DNA of 64,000 nt from Chloroflexota bacterium (GCA_004295045.1 SHND01000056.1:62001-126000), one strand, 5' to 3'; counted from the first letter of the stretch, positions 26,316 to 34,845 are shown. Notes: generated by a model from the sequence alone, not told the origin. A program made the numbers and translations.

Positions 26316-28121
26316 TCAAAAATCATCTTCCAGTACGCCACCGCCGACACTCGGCCAATTATCAGGGCGCGGTTCGAGCGATTTCGCATCGAGCCAAACA
26401 AGCCGCGTGCCATCCCACGTCAGCGCGGTTTCGTTTGGCGTGTACGCTTCGGGCAATTTCAACTTGAGCGCGCGCTGTTGGCTGTTTGGCAATGGCAGCA
26501 GCTCACCCTCAAATTGCACCGTATCCGCAATATCCAGCGCGCGCACGCGCCACGCATTTTCGCGTTTGTAAATGAACCACAATGCTTCCGATTGATTCGG
26601 CGATGTGCCGCCCTCTTGCGTCACGACCAAAAATTCGTTTACGCCGTCGCCATTCAAATCTGCCGCTGTCCGCTGTAAGGGTTTGAATCCCAATGCCGCC
26701 AGCGCCTGCCAAACTTGTTCCGGATTTTTGTCCGCGTCATTGCGCGTTTGCAAATACGCCGCGACGATTCCGCCCTGCAAATAAATTTCGCGCGCCTCGA
26801 AGGGAAAATCTAAATTGCCCGCCTTGTCGTCATAAATCAATTGATACAAATCGCCCGCGTTCGCCATCGCAATCCAACCGCGCAGCGCGCCATTTTGCCC
26901 CGACGCGTTTTTCGCGTACGTCTTCGCAACGGACGCAAGCGCGTCGCCGCTTTTTTGCGCGTCGCTCAAAAGTTTTTGCGCGTCGTCGGTGCGTCCCAAA
27001 AGATACAACACCATCGCCTGACGAAATTTGCCGAACGCGGCAGGGTCGGCTTGAGAATCGGTGAAATCCTCCTTTGCCAAATTCGCGTCATTCCACGCGC
27101 GTTCGTACTGCGTCAGCGCGCCGTTCCAATCGCCGTTGCTCAACGCGTACTCGCCCGCGTTCAACGCTTGGCGCGGCGTTTGCGGTTCTTGAATCGTTTG
27201 ACTCACAGGCACAAATTTATCTTGCGCGTCGTCGTATTCCCACGTTTGCGTCGCGTTCGGATGCGCGAGCAATTTGTGATCGAACGCGCCGAACCACGGA
27301 AAGGTGAGTTTGATACTCGACGCATCTGCCGTCGTTTCGATTTGATAATCGGACTCGCCCGCCCAATTGATCAACGCCGCGTGAAAAATTGTTTTTGCCT
27401 GTTTTTCTTCCGCCAGCCAACGCGCGATGGTCAAATCATTTGTTGTGCCGCTCGCGCCCGGAATTTCCAACACATAAATTAATTCGCGCATTCCATCGCC
27501 CGTCACATCGCGCGCATCCAATTGGGCGGGATAGAAATAACGCGCCTCCGCCGACTCGATTCCGCCGAATGAAATCGGCGGGAGCGGCTCGTACGATGCG
27601 CCCAAACGCTCCACCCCAATAATCGGCAGCCCCATCACACCTTGCATCGCAACAAAAACCACGTCGCGGCTGCCGCCCTGATCGTCGCCGGTATGAATCG
27701 CGGTCACTTGCGCTTGCGCGTTTTCGGGCAAATTTTCCAGCTGTCCCAACGCGTCGCGCAATTGTTCCAGCGCCGGCTGCCCTTCCAACGAGACATCGCC
27801 ATTCGCGGTTGCAGCTAGAAATTCACCGATTCCTTTCGCCAGTGTGTCATACAACGACTTGGGATCGTTTTCCGGAGGTTTGTAATTCTTTAATTCCGCG
27901 CTCGCCGCGCGAAACATGTCCGCGACATTTTCAGGCGTGGGTAATGTCTCGACGGTTGCCGTGGGTTCGGCAGAAGCTCGCGGCGTATTTGGTTTGGGCG
28001 TAACCGGAATTCCCGTCGCAGCAGGCAGGGTGGGGGGAGGGGTAAGGGTCGGAGCAGCGCGGCTGCTGACACAGCTGGCGAGCAGCATCAATGCGAACAA
28101 AAAGCCAATGCGTTTGAACAC
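26316..28121 (-). CDS. Large lipoprotein with TPR-like and FG-GAP/VCBS-like segments
   Basis: About 601 residues. GTG 28121 follows GGAGGA closely and starts FKRIGFLFALMLLASCVSS, a lipoprotein signal with lipobox LASC. A Thr/Pro spacer follows (PTLTPPPTLP). The middle has a helical repeat GEYALSNGDWNGALTQYERA of TPR character. Short calcium-loop-like motifs DVTGDGMRELIYV and DLNGDGVNEFLVV occur, typical of FG-GAP/VCBS propeller blades. It would sit on the outside of the membrane, perhaps binding partners or polysaccharide. Function unknown. The gene is monocistronic: a terminator follows it and another precedes it. Confidence 0.75.
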   Translation of the reverse strand: MFKRIGFLFALMLLASCVSSRAAPTLTPPPTLPAATGIPVTPKPNTPRASAEPTATVETLPTPENVADMFRAASAELKNYKPPENDPKSLYDTLAKGIGEFLAATANGDVSLEGQPALEQLRDALGQLENLPENAQAQVTAIHTGDDQGGSRDVVFVAMQGVMGLPIIGVERLGASYEPLPPISFGGIESAEARYFYPAQLDARDVTGDGMRELIYVLEIPGASGTTNDLTIARWLAEEKQAKTIFHAALINWAGESDYQIETTADASSIKLTFPWFGAFDHKLLAHPNATQTWEYDDAQDKFVPVSQTIQEPQTPRQALNAGEYALSNGDWNGALTQYERAWNDANLAKEDFTDSQADPAAFGKFRQAMVLYLLGRTDDAQKLLSDAQKSGDALASVAKTYAKNASGQNGALRGWIAMANAGDLYQLIYDDKAGNLDFPFEAREIYLQGGIVAAYLQTRNDADKNPEQVWQALAALGFKPLQRTAADLNGDGVNEFLVVTQEGGTSPNQSEALWFIYKRENAWRVRALDIADTVQFEGELLPLPNSQQRALKLKLPEAYTPNETALTWDGTRLVWLDAKSLEPRPDNWPSVGGGVLEDDF

Positions 28122-28202
28122 AAATCCTCCATTCAAGCTTCAGACTCGAAAGGTTTCAACGCGTTCGCGGGATAAAACCTTTGGATTTCTCGCGCACACG
28201 AT

Positions 28203-28229
28203 AAAAAACCGCCATCATGGGCACGGCGG
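28203..28229 (-). terminator. Rho-independent terminator after ybaK
   Basis: On the minus strand CCGCC (28229-28225) pairs with GGCGG (28213-28209) and is followed by six T. It is weaker than others in the window because of an 11-base loop. Confidence 0.55.
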
Positions 28230-28240
28230 CATCTGCATCA

Positions 28241-28777
28241 TCAAGACGTATTCATATTCTTATCCGTTCCCTCTGTCTCGTCGTCACTCGTCGCTTGTAC
28301 GATTTTCGCATTCGTCACGCGCTGTAAATCCGCAACGCGTAGTTGAATATCCACCCCGCGCACTCCGCCGCTGATATGAATCGTTTCTAAATTTTGCGCG
28401 GCACGGTCGAGCAAAATCTCGAAACCTTTATTCAATTGCGCCAACGCGGAGATGCCGCCGATTTGCGCGCCCGTCAACTGTTCCGCTTCCCTTTTCGTCG
28501 CCATCCGTAATTTTTTTTCGCCAATGCTTTTCGCCAGCACACGCAAATCCACTTCACGATTCGACGCAATCATTACGAGCAATGGTTTTGTGCGCGGTGT
28601 TTCGCGCAGCACCACCAACGTTTTATAAACCTGTTCCACCGGCGCGCCAATCAAAGCCGCCGCGTCTTCGGCAGTGTGAAATTCTTGTGTCGCATCATAC
28701 TCGGCTGCGGTGTATTGAATTTTTTGCGCGTCCAACATCCGCATCGCGTTGGTCTTGCTCTTTTTCTCATCCCTCAT
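28241..28777 (-). CDS. ybaK: YbaK/EbsC-type aminoacyl-tRNA deacylase
   Basis: About 178 residues. The fold is shown by TAEDAAALIGAPVEQVYKTLVV, ASNREVDLRVLAKSIGEKKLRMATKREAEQLTG and GGISALAQLNKGFEILLDRAAQNL, which fit Cys-tRNA(Pro) deacylase and related editing proteins. It removes a misacylated amino acid from tRNA in the cytoplasm. Starts further upstream would be encoded by a heptamer array, so ATG 28777 (MRDEKKSKTNAMRML), preceded by GGGG, is preferred. Downstream of the CPBP protease gene, separated by the repeat array. Confidence 0.87.
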   Translation of the reverse strand: MRDEKKSKTNAMRMLDAQKIQYTAAEYDATQEFHTAEDAAALIGAPVEQVYKTLVVLRETPRTKPLLVMIASNREVDLRVLAKSIGEKKLRMATKREAEQLTGAQIGGISALAQLNKGFEILLDRAAQNLETIHISGGVRGVDIQLRVADLQRVTNAKIVQATSDDETEGTDKNMNTS

Positions 28778-28825
28778 CCCCATTCGACCTTTGCTCATGG
28801 GAACCTCACCCCTCATCCCTCGTCA
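28766..28825. repeat. Heptamer arrays at the CPBP/ybaK border
   Basis: CTCATCC, CTCATCC, CCATTCG (28766-28786) and CTCACCC, CTCATCC, CTCGTCA (28805-28825). The CPBP stop TGA (28825-28823) is within the second block, and the ybaK N-terminus is read through the first. Confidence 0.7.
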
Positions 28826-29674
28826 TGGCGCCGCGTTAATCAACGTATGAATCACTGTAAGCGGCAAAATGTTGCGCACGCGTTGAAACGCAAAGCCCAA
28901 TGCAAAACCCACGCTCAATTGAAAAGTGAACGCGCTTTCAAACGCCGAAAGCCAATTCGTGGCGGACGCGTTGGATAAATTGATGGGCAGGTGCGACGCG
29001 CCGAAAACAAACGACGCGAGATACAAACCCCAAATCGGATTTTTCAACAACGCTTCGAGGCGCGATTGCAAAATGCCGCGAAACAAAAATTCTTCGGGCA
29101 GCCCCGCGCCAAAATAAAAATAAACCACGCTCTCCCACCATGCTTGCGGTCTGTTATTTTGCAAGCCAATAAAAATCAACACCGCGCTCGGAATGAGCGC
29201 GGGAATCCAATCGCGCCACCCCGCGCGCAAGCCCAATTCACGCGGACGATAGCGCAGCGACAACCAAATTGCTAGCGGAACGAGTACCATCTCGAAAAGT
29301 TTCGGCACAATCGTTTCGTAAATATCGTTAATCGAAAGAAACGCCGTGCGCGGCAATTCGTACCAAGGCGCGTATTGCCCCACGCGAAACAACATCCAAA
29401 GCAAAACAAGCGCGAGCGCGATGGCTGACTCGATGATTGGTTTTCGCACCGGCAGCATTTCCATTGCGCGCCGTCTTGTAAAAAACCAATACACGAACAT
29501 AATCCCAAAAATTTCGCCGAGTGCGGGAAACGGATTCGTATTGCGTCCCGAAACGATCGCAAGGAACCAGGGCAGCAGCAACAAGTTTGCGACGATCAGC
29601 GCGGAACGATTGCGCGCAAAATCGCGCGTTGTCGTTTTTGCATCAATCAAAATAGCGCGGAGATAATTTTTCAT
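28823..29674 (-). CDS. CPBP (CAAX-type) intramembrane metalloprotease
   Basis: About 283 residues with eight or so membrane helices. Three conserved catalytic elements are present: GAGLPEEFLFRGIL (EExxxR), FGASHLP (FxxxH) and VIHTLINA (HxxxN). Start at ATG 29674 (MKNYLRAILI); reading further upstream gives a non-membrane leader with no ribosome binding site. CPBP proteases cleave membrane-embedded peptides or prenylated substrates, and some protect bacteria from their own peptides. No peptide substrate is visible nearby. It is divergent from the glc genes. Confidence 0.88.
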   Translation of the reverse strand: MKNYLRAILIDAKTTTRDFARNRSALIVANLLLLPWFLAIVSGRNTNPFPALGEIFGIMFVYWFFTRRRAMEMLPVRKPIIESAIALALVLLWMLFRVGQYAPWYELPRTAFLSINDIYETIVPKLFEMVLVPLAIWLSLRYRPRELGLRAGWRDWIPALIPSAVLIFIGLQNNRPQAWWESVVYFYFGAGLPEEFLFRGILQSRLEALLKNPIWGLYLASFVFGASHLPINLSNASATNWLSAFESAFTFQLSVGFALGFAFQRVRNILPLTVIHTLINAAP

Positions 29675-29786
29675 TGGGAACGCATAGGGGCGAACCTTCA
29701 GGGTTGCACAGTCATCGAGCAAGTACGGCGCATAATGGGCGCGAGTGTAACATGACAAAACAGCCAAGACAACCTACGCGCGGATG

Positions 29787-29795
29787 ATGTATAAT
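29787..29795 (+). promoter_or_regulatory. Possible -10 element for the glc genes
   Basis: TATAAT at 29790-29795 after TGATG, in the divergent gap between CPBP and glcD. No convincing -35 is seen. The rest of the 199-base gap holds only the heptamer array. Confidence 0.3.
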
Positions 29796-29826
29796 TCTAA
29801 CAGATCGCAAATGGAATACCGCTTTT

Positions 29827-29873
29827 CAAATCACAAATCATAAATCCCAAATCACCCAATCACCTAATCACCC
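29827..29873. repeat. Heptamer/octamer array touching the glcD start codon
   Basis: CAAATCA, CAAATCA, TAAATCC, CAAATCA, then CCCAATCA and CCTAATCA, then CCC and the ATG of glcD. It occupies the place where a ribosome binding site would be. Confidence 0.7.
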
Positions 29874-31325
29874 ATGTCTCCCATCTCCCCTGCCGTTCAA
29901 GAACTCCAAAAACTCCTCGGCGCGCGCAACGTGTTGTGGCAGCCCGATGATTTGCGCGTCTATTCGTACGATGGCTCGAACAACATGGCGACGCCCGATA
30001 TTGTGGTCCTGCCCGAAAATGCAAAACAAATCAGTAACATCATCAAAATCGCGCGCCGTTATTCGATGGCGATTGTGCCGCGCGGTTCTGGCACGGGACT
30101 TTGTGGCGCGATAACGCCGATCGCGGGCGGCATCATGATCGCGTTCGCGCGCATGAAAAAAATCCACAACATTGATTTGGAAAATCGCACCGCGCTCGTC
30201 GAACCCGGCGTCATCAATCTCGATGTCTCTACCGCGCTCGCGCCGTACAAATATTTTTACGCGCCCGACCCCTCGTCGCAAGCCGCGTGCAGCATCGGCG
30301 GAAACGTGGCGAATAATTCGGGTGGACCGCATTGTTTGTTGTACGGTGTCACCGCGAATCATGTGTTGGGCTTGGAAGTCGTTTTAGAGGACGGCGAAAT
30401 TCTGTGGCTCGGCGGCGCAGCGCCCGACGAACAAGGTTACGATTTGGTTGCCGCGTTCATTGGCAGCGAAGGCACGCTCGGTATCATTACCAAAATTCTC
30501 GTTCGCATCATGCCCCTCCCCGAAGCGACGCGCACGCTCCTCGCCGTTTTCAACACCATCGAACAAGCGTCGCGCACTGTCAGCGGCGTCATTGGCGCAG
30601 GCGTGATTCCTGCCGCGATTGAAATGATTGACGGCACGACAATTCGCGCGGTGGAAGCGGCGTACAATATCGGCTTGCCGCTCGACGCAGACGCGGTGTT
30701 ATTGATTGAAGTGGATGGACCAAAAGCGGGGATTGACGAACTGCAACAAATGCTCGCGGACTTTTGTCAAGAGTTCGGCGCGCGTGAGGTGCGGATCGCG
30801 CGCAACGAGCAAGAGCGCGCGGATTTGTGGAAAGCGCGCAAGACCGCGCTCGGCGCGCTCGGACGGCTCGCGCCGAATTATTACATTCAAGACGGCGTTG
30901 TGCCGCGTTCAAAACTTCCTTACGTGTTGCAGCAGCAAGACGCGATTGCAAAAAAATATAACGTCACCATCGCGAACGTTTTGCACGCAGGCGACGGGAA
31001 TTTGCATCCGAACATTTTGTTCGATGCGCGCGAACACGGCGCGCTGGAACGCGTGAAAGAAGCGGGCGGCGAAATTTTGAAATTGTGCGTGGACGTTGGC
31101 GGAACGATTAGCGGCGAACACGGCGTCGGTCTCGAAAAATTGGATTACATGCCGCTGTTATTCGCGCAAGCCGATTTGGACGCGCAGGCAAAATTGCGCG
31201 ACGCGATTGCGCCGACGCGCATTTTGAATCCCTGCAAAATGCTGCCGCAAGGAAGCAAGTGCGGTGAAGCCGCGCGTTCGAAATTGCCACAGGCGATTAC
31301 GGGGAATGCGGAAGTGTGGATTTAG
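29874..31325 (+). CDS. glcD: Glycolate/lactate oxidase FAD subunit GlcD
   Basis: 483 residues. The FAD-binding type 4 domain shows VPRGSGTGLCGAITPIAGG, SIGGNVANNSGGPHCLLYGVT and GSEGTLGIITK. The C-terminal FAD-oxidase domain ends in NVLHAGDGNLHPNILFD and ISGEHGVGLEKLDYMPLLF. It oxidises glycolate or D-lactate to glyoxylate or pyruvate with GlcE and GlcF at the inner membrane face. It is the first of the glc genes. The start codon follows a repeat array with no Shine-Dalgarno sequence, so leaderless or repeat-dependent initiation is possible. Substrate choice (glycolate or lactate) cannot be settled. Confidence 0.94.
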   Translation: MSPISPAVQELQKLLGARNVLWQPDDLRVYSYDGSNNMATPDIVVLPENAKQISNIIKIARRYSMAIVPRGSGTGLCGAITPIAGGIMIAFARMKKIHNIDLENRTALVEPGVINLDVSTALAPYKYFYAPDPSSQAACSIGGNVANNSGGPHCLLYGVTANHVLGLEVVLEDGEILWLGGAAPDEQGYDLVAAFIGSEGTLGIITKILVRIMPLPEATRTLLAVFNTIEQASRTVSGVIGAGVIPAAIEMIDGTTIRAVEAAYNIGLPLDADAVLLIEVDGPKAGIDELQQMLADFCQEFGAREVRIARNEQERADLWKARKTALGALGRLAPNYYIQDGVVPRSKLPYVLQQQDAIAKKYNVTIANVLHAGDGNLHPNILFDAREHGALERVKEAGGEILKLCVDVGGTISGEHGVGLEKLDYMPLLFAQADLDAQAKLRDAIAPTRILNPCKMLPQGSKCGEAARSKLPQAITGNAEVWI

Positions 31326-31329
31326 GAAA

Positions 31330-31371
31330 TTTTCGATTTTCGATTTTCGATTTTCGATTTGACGTTTGACG
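31330..31371. repeat. Heptamer array between glcD and glcE
   Basis: Four perfect units TTTTCGA (31330-31357), then TTTGACG twice (31358-31371). It begins five bases after the glcD stop and ends one base before the glcE ATG. Confidence 0.85.
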
Positions 31372-31372
31372 C

Positions 31373-32617
31373 ATGACGAACGAATTATTTTCCCTCAACG
31401 GAATTTCTCCTCAAACAATTTACATCCCGCGCGACGCGCCCGAACTCGCGCAAATCCTCGCACTGTGCAATGCGCAAAACTGCGCGGTGGTGGCGTGGGG
31501 CGGCGGAACGTTACAGCATCTCGGCAACGCGCCAAAACAATACGACGCGGTGATTCAAACGGCGAATCTGAATCAAGTCATTGATTACGCGTTCGACGAC
31601 CTCACCGCCACGTTCGGCGCGGGCATGACGCTTGCGGAAATTGAACGCGTCCTTGCCGAACACGGCCAATTTTTGCCGCTCGATGTTCCGCATCCCGAAC
31701 GCGCGACGATTGGCGGGGTTCTCGCGTCGGGCATGAACGGCGCGCTGCGTTTGCGTTACGGACCCGCGCGCGATTACATGCTCGGCAATCGCTTTGCCAC
31801 CGTTGATGGACAAATTATCAAAGCCGGCAGCAAAGTCGTAAAAAATGTCGCGGGCTATGAACTGCACAAAGTCCAAGTCGGCGCGTTCGGCACGCTCGGC
31901 ATCCTCACCGAAGCGACGTTCAAACTTTTTCCCAAGCCGCCCGCGGAAATTTCAATGTGGGCGTCGTTTGAGGAATTGCGCGACGCGTGCGCGGCAGTCG
32001 GACAAGTTTGGAACTTGCCCACCCCCCCCCTCGCCATCGAATTGTTCAATTCCGACACCGCGCGCTTGCTTGATTCCAACGCACCAAGCGCGTGGCACAT
32101 TGCCGCGCGTTTTGGCGGCTCGAAAGCGACGATGGCAGCCGCGCGCGATGTATTTGCAAACGCGGTGAACGAAAACAACGCGCGCTCTGTTGAGGCGATT
32201 GAGGATGCACAAAAATTCTGGCGCGCGATTGCAGACATGCCCGCGACGCTGCACGAAAATTTTTCCGACGCGCTGCTCGTGCGCGTGAGTGTTCCGCCAA
32301 AGGAATTACAAAACGCGCTGCGGATGCTGTTGGACACGCCCAGCACGCCGCGCATTTTCGCGCACGCGGCAGTCGCGTCCATTTACGCATCGTTTCAAGA
32401 CGCGTCCGCGTCGCCCGAAACATTCATCGCAACGCTACGCGCACGCGTACACGATTTGCACGGACACCTCGTCGTCGAAGGCGCGCCGCCAACAGTAAGG
32501 AAACAAATCAATGCATGGGACGACGTTGGCGCGTCGTTCAAACTGATGCAATCGCTCAAACGCAAATTCGACCCGAATAATATTTTGAATCCGGGGCGAT
32601 TTGTTGGAGGGATTTAA
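31373..32617 (+). CDS. glcE: Glycolate oxidase FAD-binding subunit GlcE
   Basis: 414 residues, a shorter FAD-binding type 4 protein than GlcD. Key blocks are VVAWGGGTLQHLGN, HPERATIGGVLASGMNGALRLRYG and VKNVAGYELHKVQVGAFGTLGI, followed by the GlcE-type C-terminus ending LKRKFDPNNILNPGRFVGGI. It partners GlcD and GlcF in the membrane-associated glycolate dehydrogenase. ATG 31373 lies just behind a heptamer array with no Shine-Dalgarno sequence, and the stop TAA runs into a 15-bp inverted repeat. Confidence 0.92.
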   Translation: MTNELFSLNGISPQTIYIPRDAPELAQILALCNAQNCAVVAWGGGTLQHLGNAPKQYDAVIQTANLNQVIDYAFDDLTATFGAGMTLAEIERVLAEHGQFLPLDVPHPERATIGGVLASGMNGALRLRYGPARDYMLGNRFATVDGQIIKAGSKVVKNVAGYELHKVQVGAFGTLGILTEATFKLFPKPPAEISMWASFEELRDACAAVGQVWNLPTPPLAIELFNSDTARLLDSNAPSAWHIAARFGGSKATMAAARDVFANAVNENNARSVEAIEDAQKFWRAIADMPATLHENFSDALLVRVSVPPKELQNALRMLLDTPSTPRIFAHAAVASIYASFQDASASPETFIATLRARVHDLHGHLVVEGAPPTVRKQINAWDDVGASFKLMQSLKRKFDPNNILNPGRFVGGI

Positions 32618-32716
32618 GACCTGACAGGTTTCTACGCGAATGCTTTATGTGACGCGGACGCGCTGTATTGCGCGAACGCGATTCGTGACGCAGACGTTCA
32701 AAAACCTGTCAGGTCT
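32617..32716. repeat. 100-bp element with perfect 15-bp terminal inverted repeats
   Basis: AGACCTGACAGGTTT (32617-32631) and AAACCTGTCAGGTCT (32702-32716) are exact inverse complements. Each end is itself nearly palindromic around ACCTGACAGGT. The 70-base inside contains GTGACGCGGACG and GTGACGCAGACG but no coding potential. Confidence 0.75.
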
Positions 32717-32737
32717 CTATACCGCGCGGAGGCAGTA

Positions 32738-32965
32738 ATGGGCTTGTTTGGAAAAAAAGAACCTGAACGCGTCGAGGTGTTGGGCAATGAATTGCGCTGC
32801 CAGATTTGCGGTGGCAATCAGTTTTGGCAGCGTGAAGGGCAGTTGAATACCTCACTGGCGGAATTTCTAAATTTCGCGTGGGCGAATCCGCGCGCGACGT
32901 GCGTCATTTGCGCGCATTGCGGATACATTCATTGGTTCGCGCCGTTGAAAATTCCAAAAGAATGA
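32738..32965 (+). CDS. Small zinc-ribbon protein
   Basis: 75 residues from ATG 32738, six bases after GGAGG. Two CxxC pairs (RCQICGGNQF and VICAHCGYIHWF) would bind one zinc ion. No membrane segment. The N-terminus GLFGKKEPERVEV is charged. It lies between glcE and glcF, on the same strand, but its role with the oxidase is unknown; other small zinc-ribbon proteins of this kind are of unknown function. The adjacent gene on the other strand ends at the next base. Confidence 0.75.
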   Translation: MGLFGKKEPERVEVLGNELRCQICGGNQFWQREGQLNTSLAEFLNFAWANPRATCVICAHCGYIHWFAPLKIPKE

Positions 32966-33352
32966 TTATTTTTGAAACGGCAATTTGCGATTGATTTCAA
33001 ACACCACGTCTTCGGGCAGATGCAATTTTTCAACCGTGTGCGCGCCGGGACGCCATTGATGTTTTTTCAAATCAACGACACCGTCTTTTGTGAACGCGAC
33101 GCCCTCTTTTTCCAACAACGCGCGTTGTTCGGCGCCGCTGCCGACTTTGTACGTCGAAAGTCCGCCGTAGCGATTGATGACGCGCTGCCATGGCACGCTT
33201 CGCCCGCGCGCGTACAAGATGCGTCCCACTTGACGCGCGCCGCGCGGCGCGCCGGCGAGCAGCGCGACTTGTCCGTACGACAGCACTTTGCCGCGCGGAA
33301 TCGCGCGGACGATTTCGAGAACGCGTTCGGTAAAGGGATTGGATTTTTCCAT
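32966..33352 (-). CDS. Alkyltransferase-like (ATL) DNA repair protein
   Basis: 128 residues from ATG 33352. The DNA-binding domain of O6-alkylguanine-DNA alkyltransferases is clear: RVLEIVRAIPRGKVLSYGQVALLAG, then GARQVGRILYARGR. The active-site motif PCHRV is replaced by VPWQRVINRYGGLS, so the acceptor Cys is Trp. This is diagnostic of ATL proteins, which bind O6-alkylguanine without repairing it and recruit nucleotide excision repair. It lacks the N-terminal domain of full-length enzymes. It is convergent with the zinc-ribbon gene and divergent from glcF. Confidence 0.9.
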   Translation of the reverse strand: MEKSNPFTERVLEIVRAIPRGKVLSYGQVALLAGAPRGARQVGRILYARGRSVPWQRVINRYGGLSTYKVGSGAEQRALLEKEGVAFTKDGVVDLKKHQWRPGAHTVEKLHLPEDVVFEINRKLPFQK

Positions 33353-33389
33353 ATTGAAATTATACACGCGTCGTATCGGGATTAGAGTT

Positions 33390-33438
33390 GCAAACGCTCT
33401 GCGTTTGCCGCGTTCTACGCGCGGTGCGCGTAGAACGC
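33390..33438. repeat. Two adjacent perfect hairpins
   Basis: GCAAACGC-TCT-GCGTTTGC (33390-33408) and GCGTTCTACGCGC-GGT-GCGCGTAGAACGC (33410-33438, 13-bp stem). They lie in the divergent gap between the ATL gene and glcF. No T tail follows, so they are not ordinary terminators. Confidence 0.7.
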
Positions 33439-33474
33439 GTTCTCTAACGCGTTCCGTCGGTAAAGGATATTTGA

Positions 33475-34845
33475 ATGACAGAGACATTGATTCCTGAAAA
33501 TAAAATTACAACCGGCGGTTTCACCATTCCCGACCCGCCGCACGACGCGGATTTGTTGCGCTGCGTGCATTGCGGTTTGTGTCTCAATCATTGCCCGACG
33601 TATCGTTTGACTTCGCTCGAAACGGAATCGCCGCGCGGCAGAATTTTTCTTATCAAAGAACTTGCAGAAGGGAAACAAATTGTCAACGCGCCGTTCGAGC
33701 AACACATCGGTTTGTGTTTGAATTGCCGCAACTGCGAAACGGTGTGTCCGAGCGGCGTGCGCTATTCGGTTTTGTTGGAAGCGGCGCGGGGTGAAATCGT
33801 CAAGCAAGGAAAAATCTCGCGCAAGGAAAAATTCATTCGCTGGGCGGTGTTCAAACAATTATTTCCGCATCCCGCGCGTTTGAATTTTGTCGCGGGCATG
33901 ACGGGTTTGTATCAGCGCACCGCGCAGCCGCTTGTGCGCGCGTCGGGCATTTTGAAATTATTTGGCAAACTCGGCGAAATGGAAGGCATGCTACCCGCGC
34001 GCAAACTCCGCCAATACAAACTGCCAAAGCCGAAACCGATTGTAGGTGAAGTGGAGGGAGCATATCGTTCCGCTTCGTCGTCCGTCGTCCGTCGTCCGTC
34101 GTCCGTCACGCGCGGCCGCGTCGCCCTTTTCACCGGCTGCCTCATGCGCGCTGGCTTTGCCAACATCCACGAAGCCACCGTGCGCGTGCTGGAAAAAAAT
34201 CACTACGAGGTTATTGTTCCCGAAGGACAAATCTGCTGCGCGGCATTGCACGTCCACGCGGGTGAACGCGACATCGCGCGCGAAATGGCAAAACACAACA
34301 TTGATTTATTTATGCAAGAACAGTGGGATGCGATTGTGATTAACGCGGCGGGCTGCGGCGCGCAACTCAAAGAGTACGCCGAAATTTTTCGCGATGATCC
34401 CGAGTATTTTATAAAGGCAGAAGAATTCGCCAAACGCGTCAAAGATGTGAGCGAACTGCTCGCGCCAACCCTCGCGCCGAACGCGTCATTGCAAAATAAA
34501 ACGCGCGTGACGTACCAAGACGCGTGTCATCTCGCGCACGCGCAAAAAATTCGTTTGCAGCCGCGTCAAATTATCAAACAAATCGGCAACGTCGAACTCG
34601 TCGAAATGCGCGCGAGCGACCGGTGCTGCGGCAGCGCGGGCATTTACAATGTCGTGCATCCCGAAATGTCCGACCAACTCATTGACGAAAAAATGATCAA
34701 CACGCGCGACACACGCGCGGAAATCGTCGTCACGGGCAATATCGGTTGTCTCTTGCAGTTGGAATACGGCGCGCGCCGCGCGGGCTGGAACGGACGCGTG
34801 ATGCATTTAGTAGAGTTGTTGGATGAAGCTTACAGAGTGCAATAG
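33475..34845 (+). CDS. glcF: Glycolate oxidase iron-sulfur subunit GlcF
   Basis: 456 residues from ATG 33475 after AAAGGA. Two [4Fe-4S] motifs, RCVHCGLCLNHCP and LCLNCRNCETVCP, open the protein. Two CCG-type domains follow: GQICCAALHVHAGE with NAAGCGAQLKEY, and DACHLAHAQ with RASDRCCGSAGIY. It passes electrons from GlcD/GlcE to the quinone pool. Between iron-sulfur and CCG parts a loop SASSSVVRRPSSVTRG is encoded by four perfect heptamer repeats. The stop TAG lies in the octamer array that follows. Confidence 0.93.
   Translation: MTETLIPENKITTGGFTIPDPPHDADLLRCVHCGLCLNHCPTYRLTSLETESPRGRIFLIKELAEGKQIVNAPFEQHIGLCLNCRNCETVCPSGVRYSVLLEAARGEIVKQGKISRKEKFIRWAVFKQLFPHPARLNFVAGMTGLYQRTAQPLVRASGILKLFGKLGEMEGMLPARKLRQYKLPKPKPIVGEVEGAYRSASSSVVRRPSSVTRGRVALFTGCLMRAGFANIHEATVRVLEKNHYEVIVPEGQICCAALHVHAGERDIAREMAKHNIDLFMQEQWDAIVINAAGCGAQLKEYAEIFRDDPEYFIKAEEFAKRVKDVSELLAPTLAPNASLQNKTRVTYQDACHLAHAQKIRLQPRQIIKQIGNVELVEMRASDRCCGSAGIYNVVHPEMSDQLIDEKMINTRDTRAEIVVTGNIGCLLQLEYGARRAGWNGRVMHLVELLDEAYRVQ
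34077..34104 (+). repeat. In-frame heptamer array in glcF (4 perfect units)
   Basis: GTCGTCC repeated four times without change, then GTCACGC. It encodes a Ser/Val/Arg loop absent from the recognisable GlcF domains on either side. Confidence 0.85.

Noticed and set aside
25150..26571. A 473-residue plus-strand frame opposite the MDR dehydrogenase
   Set aside because: No ribosome binding site, low-complexity composition, and the opposite strand encodes a complete dehydrogenase.
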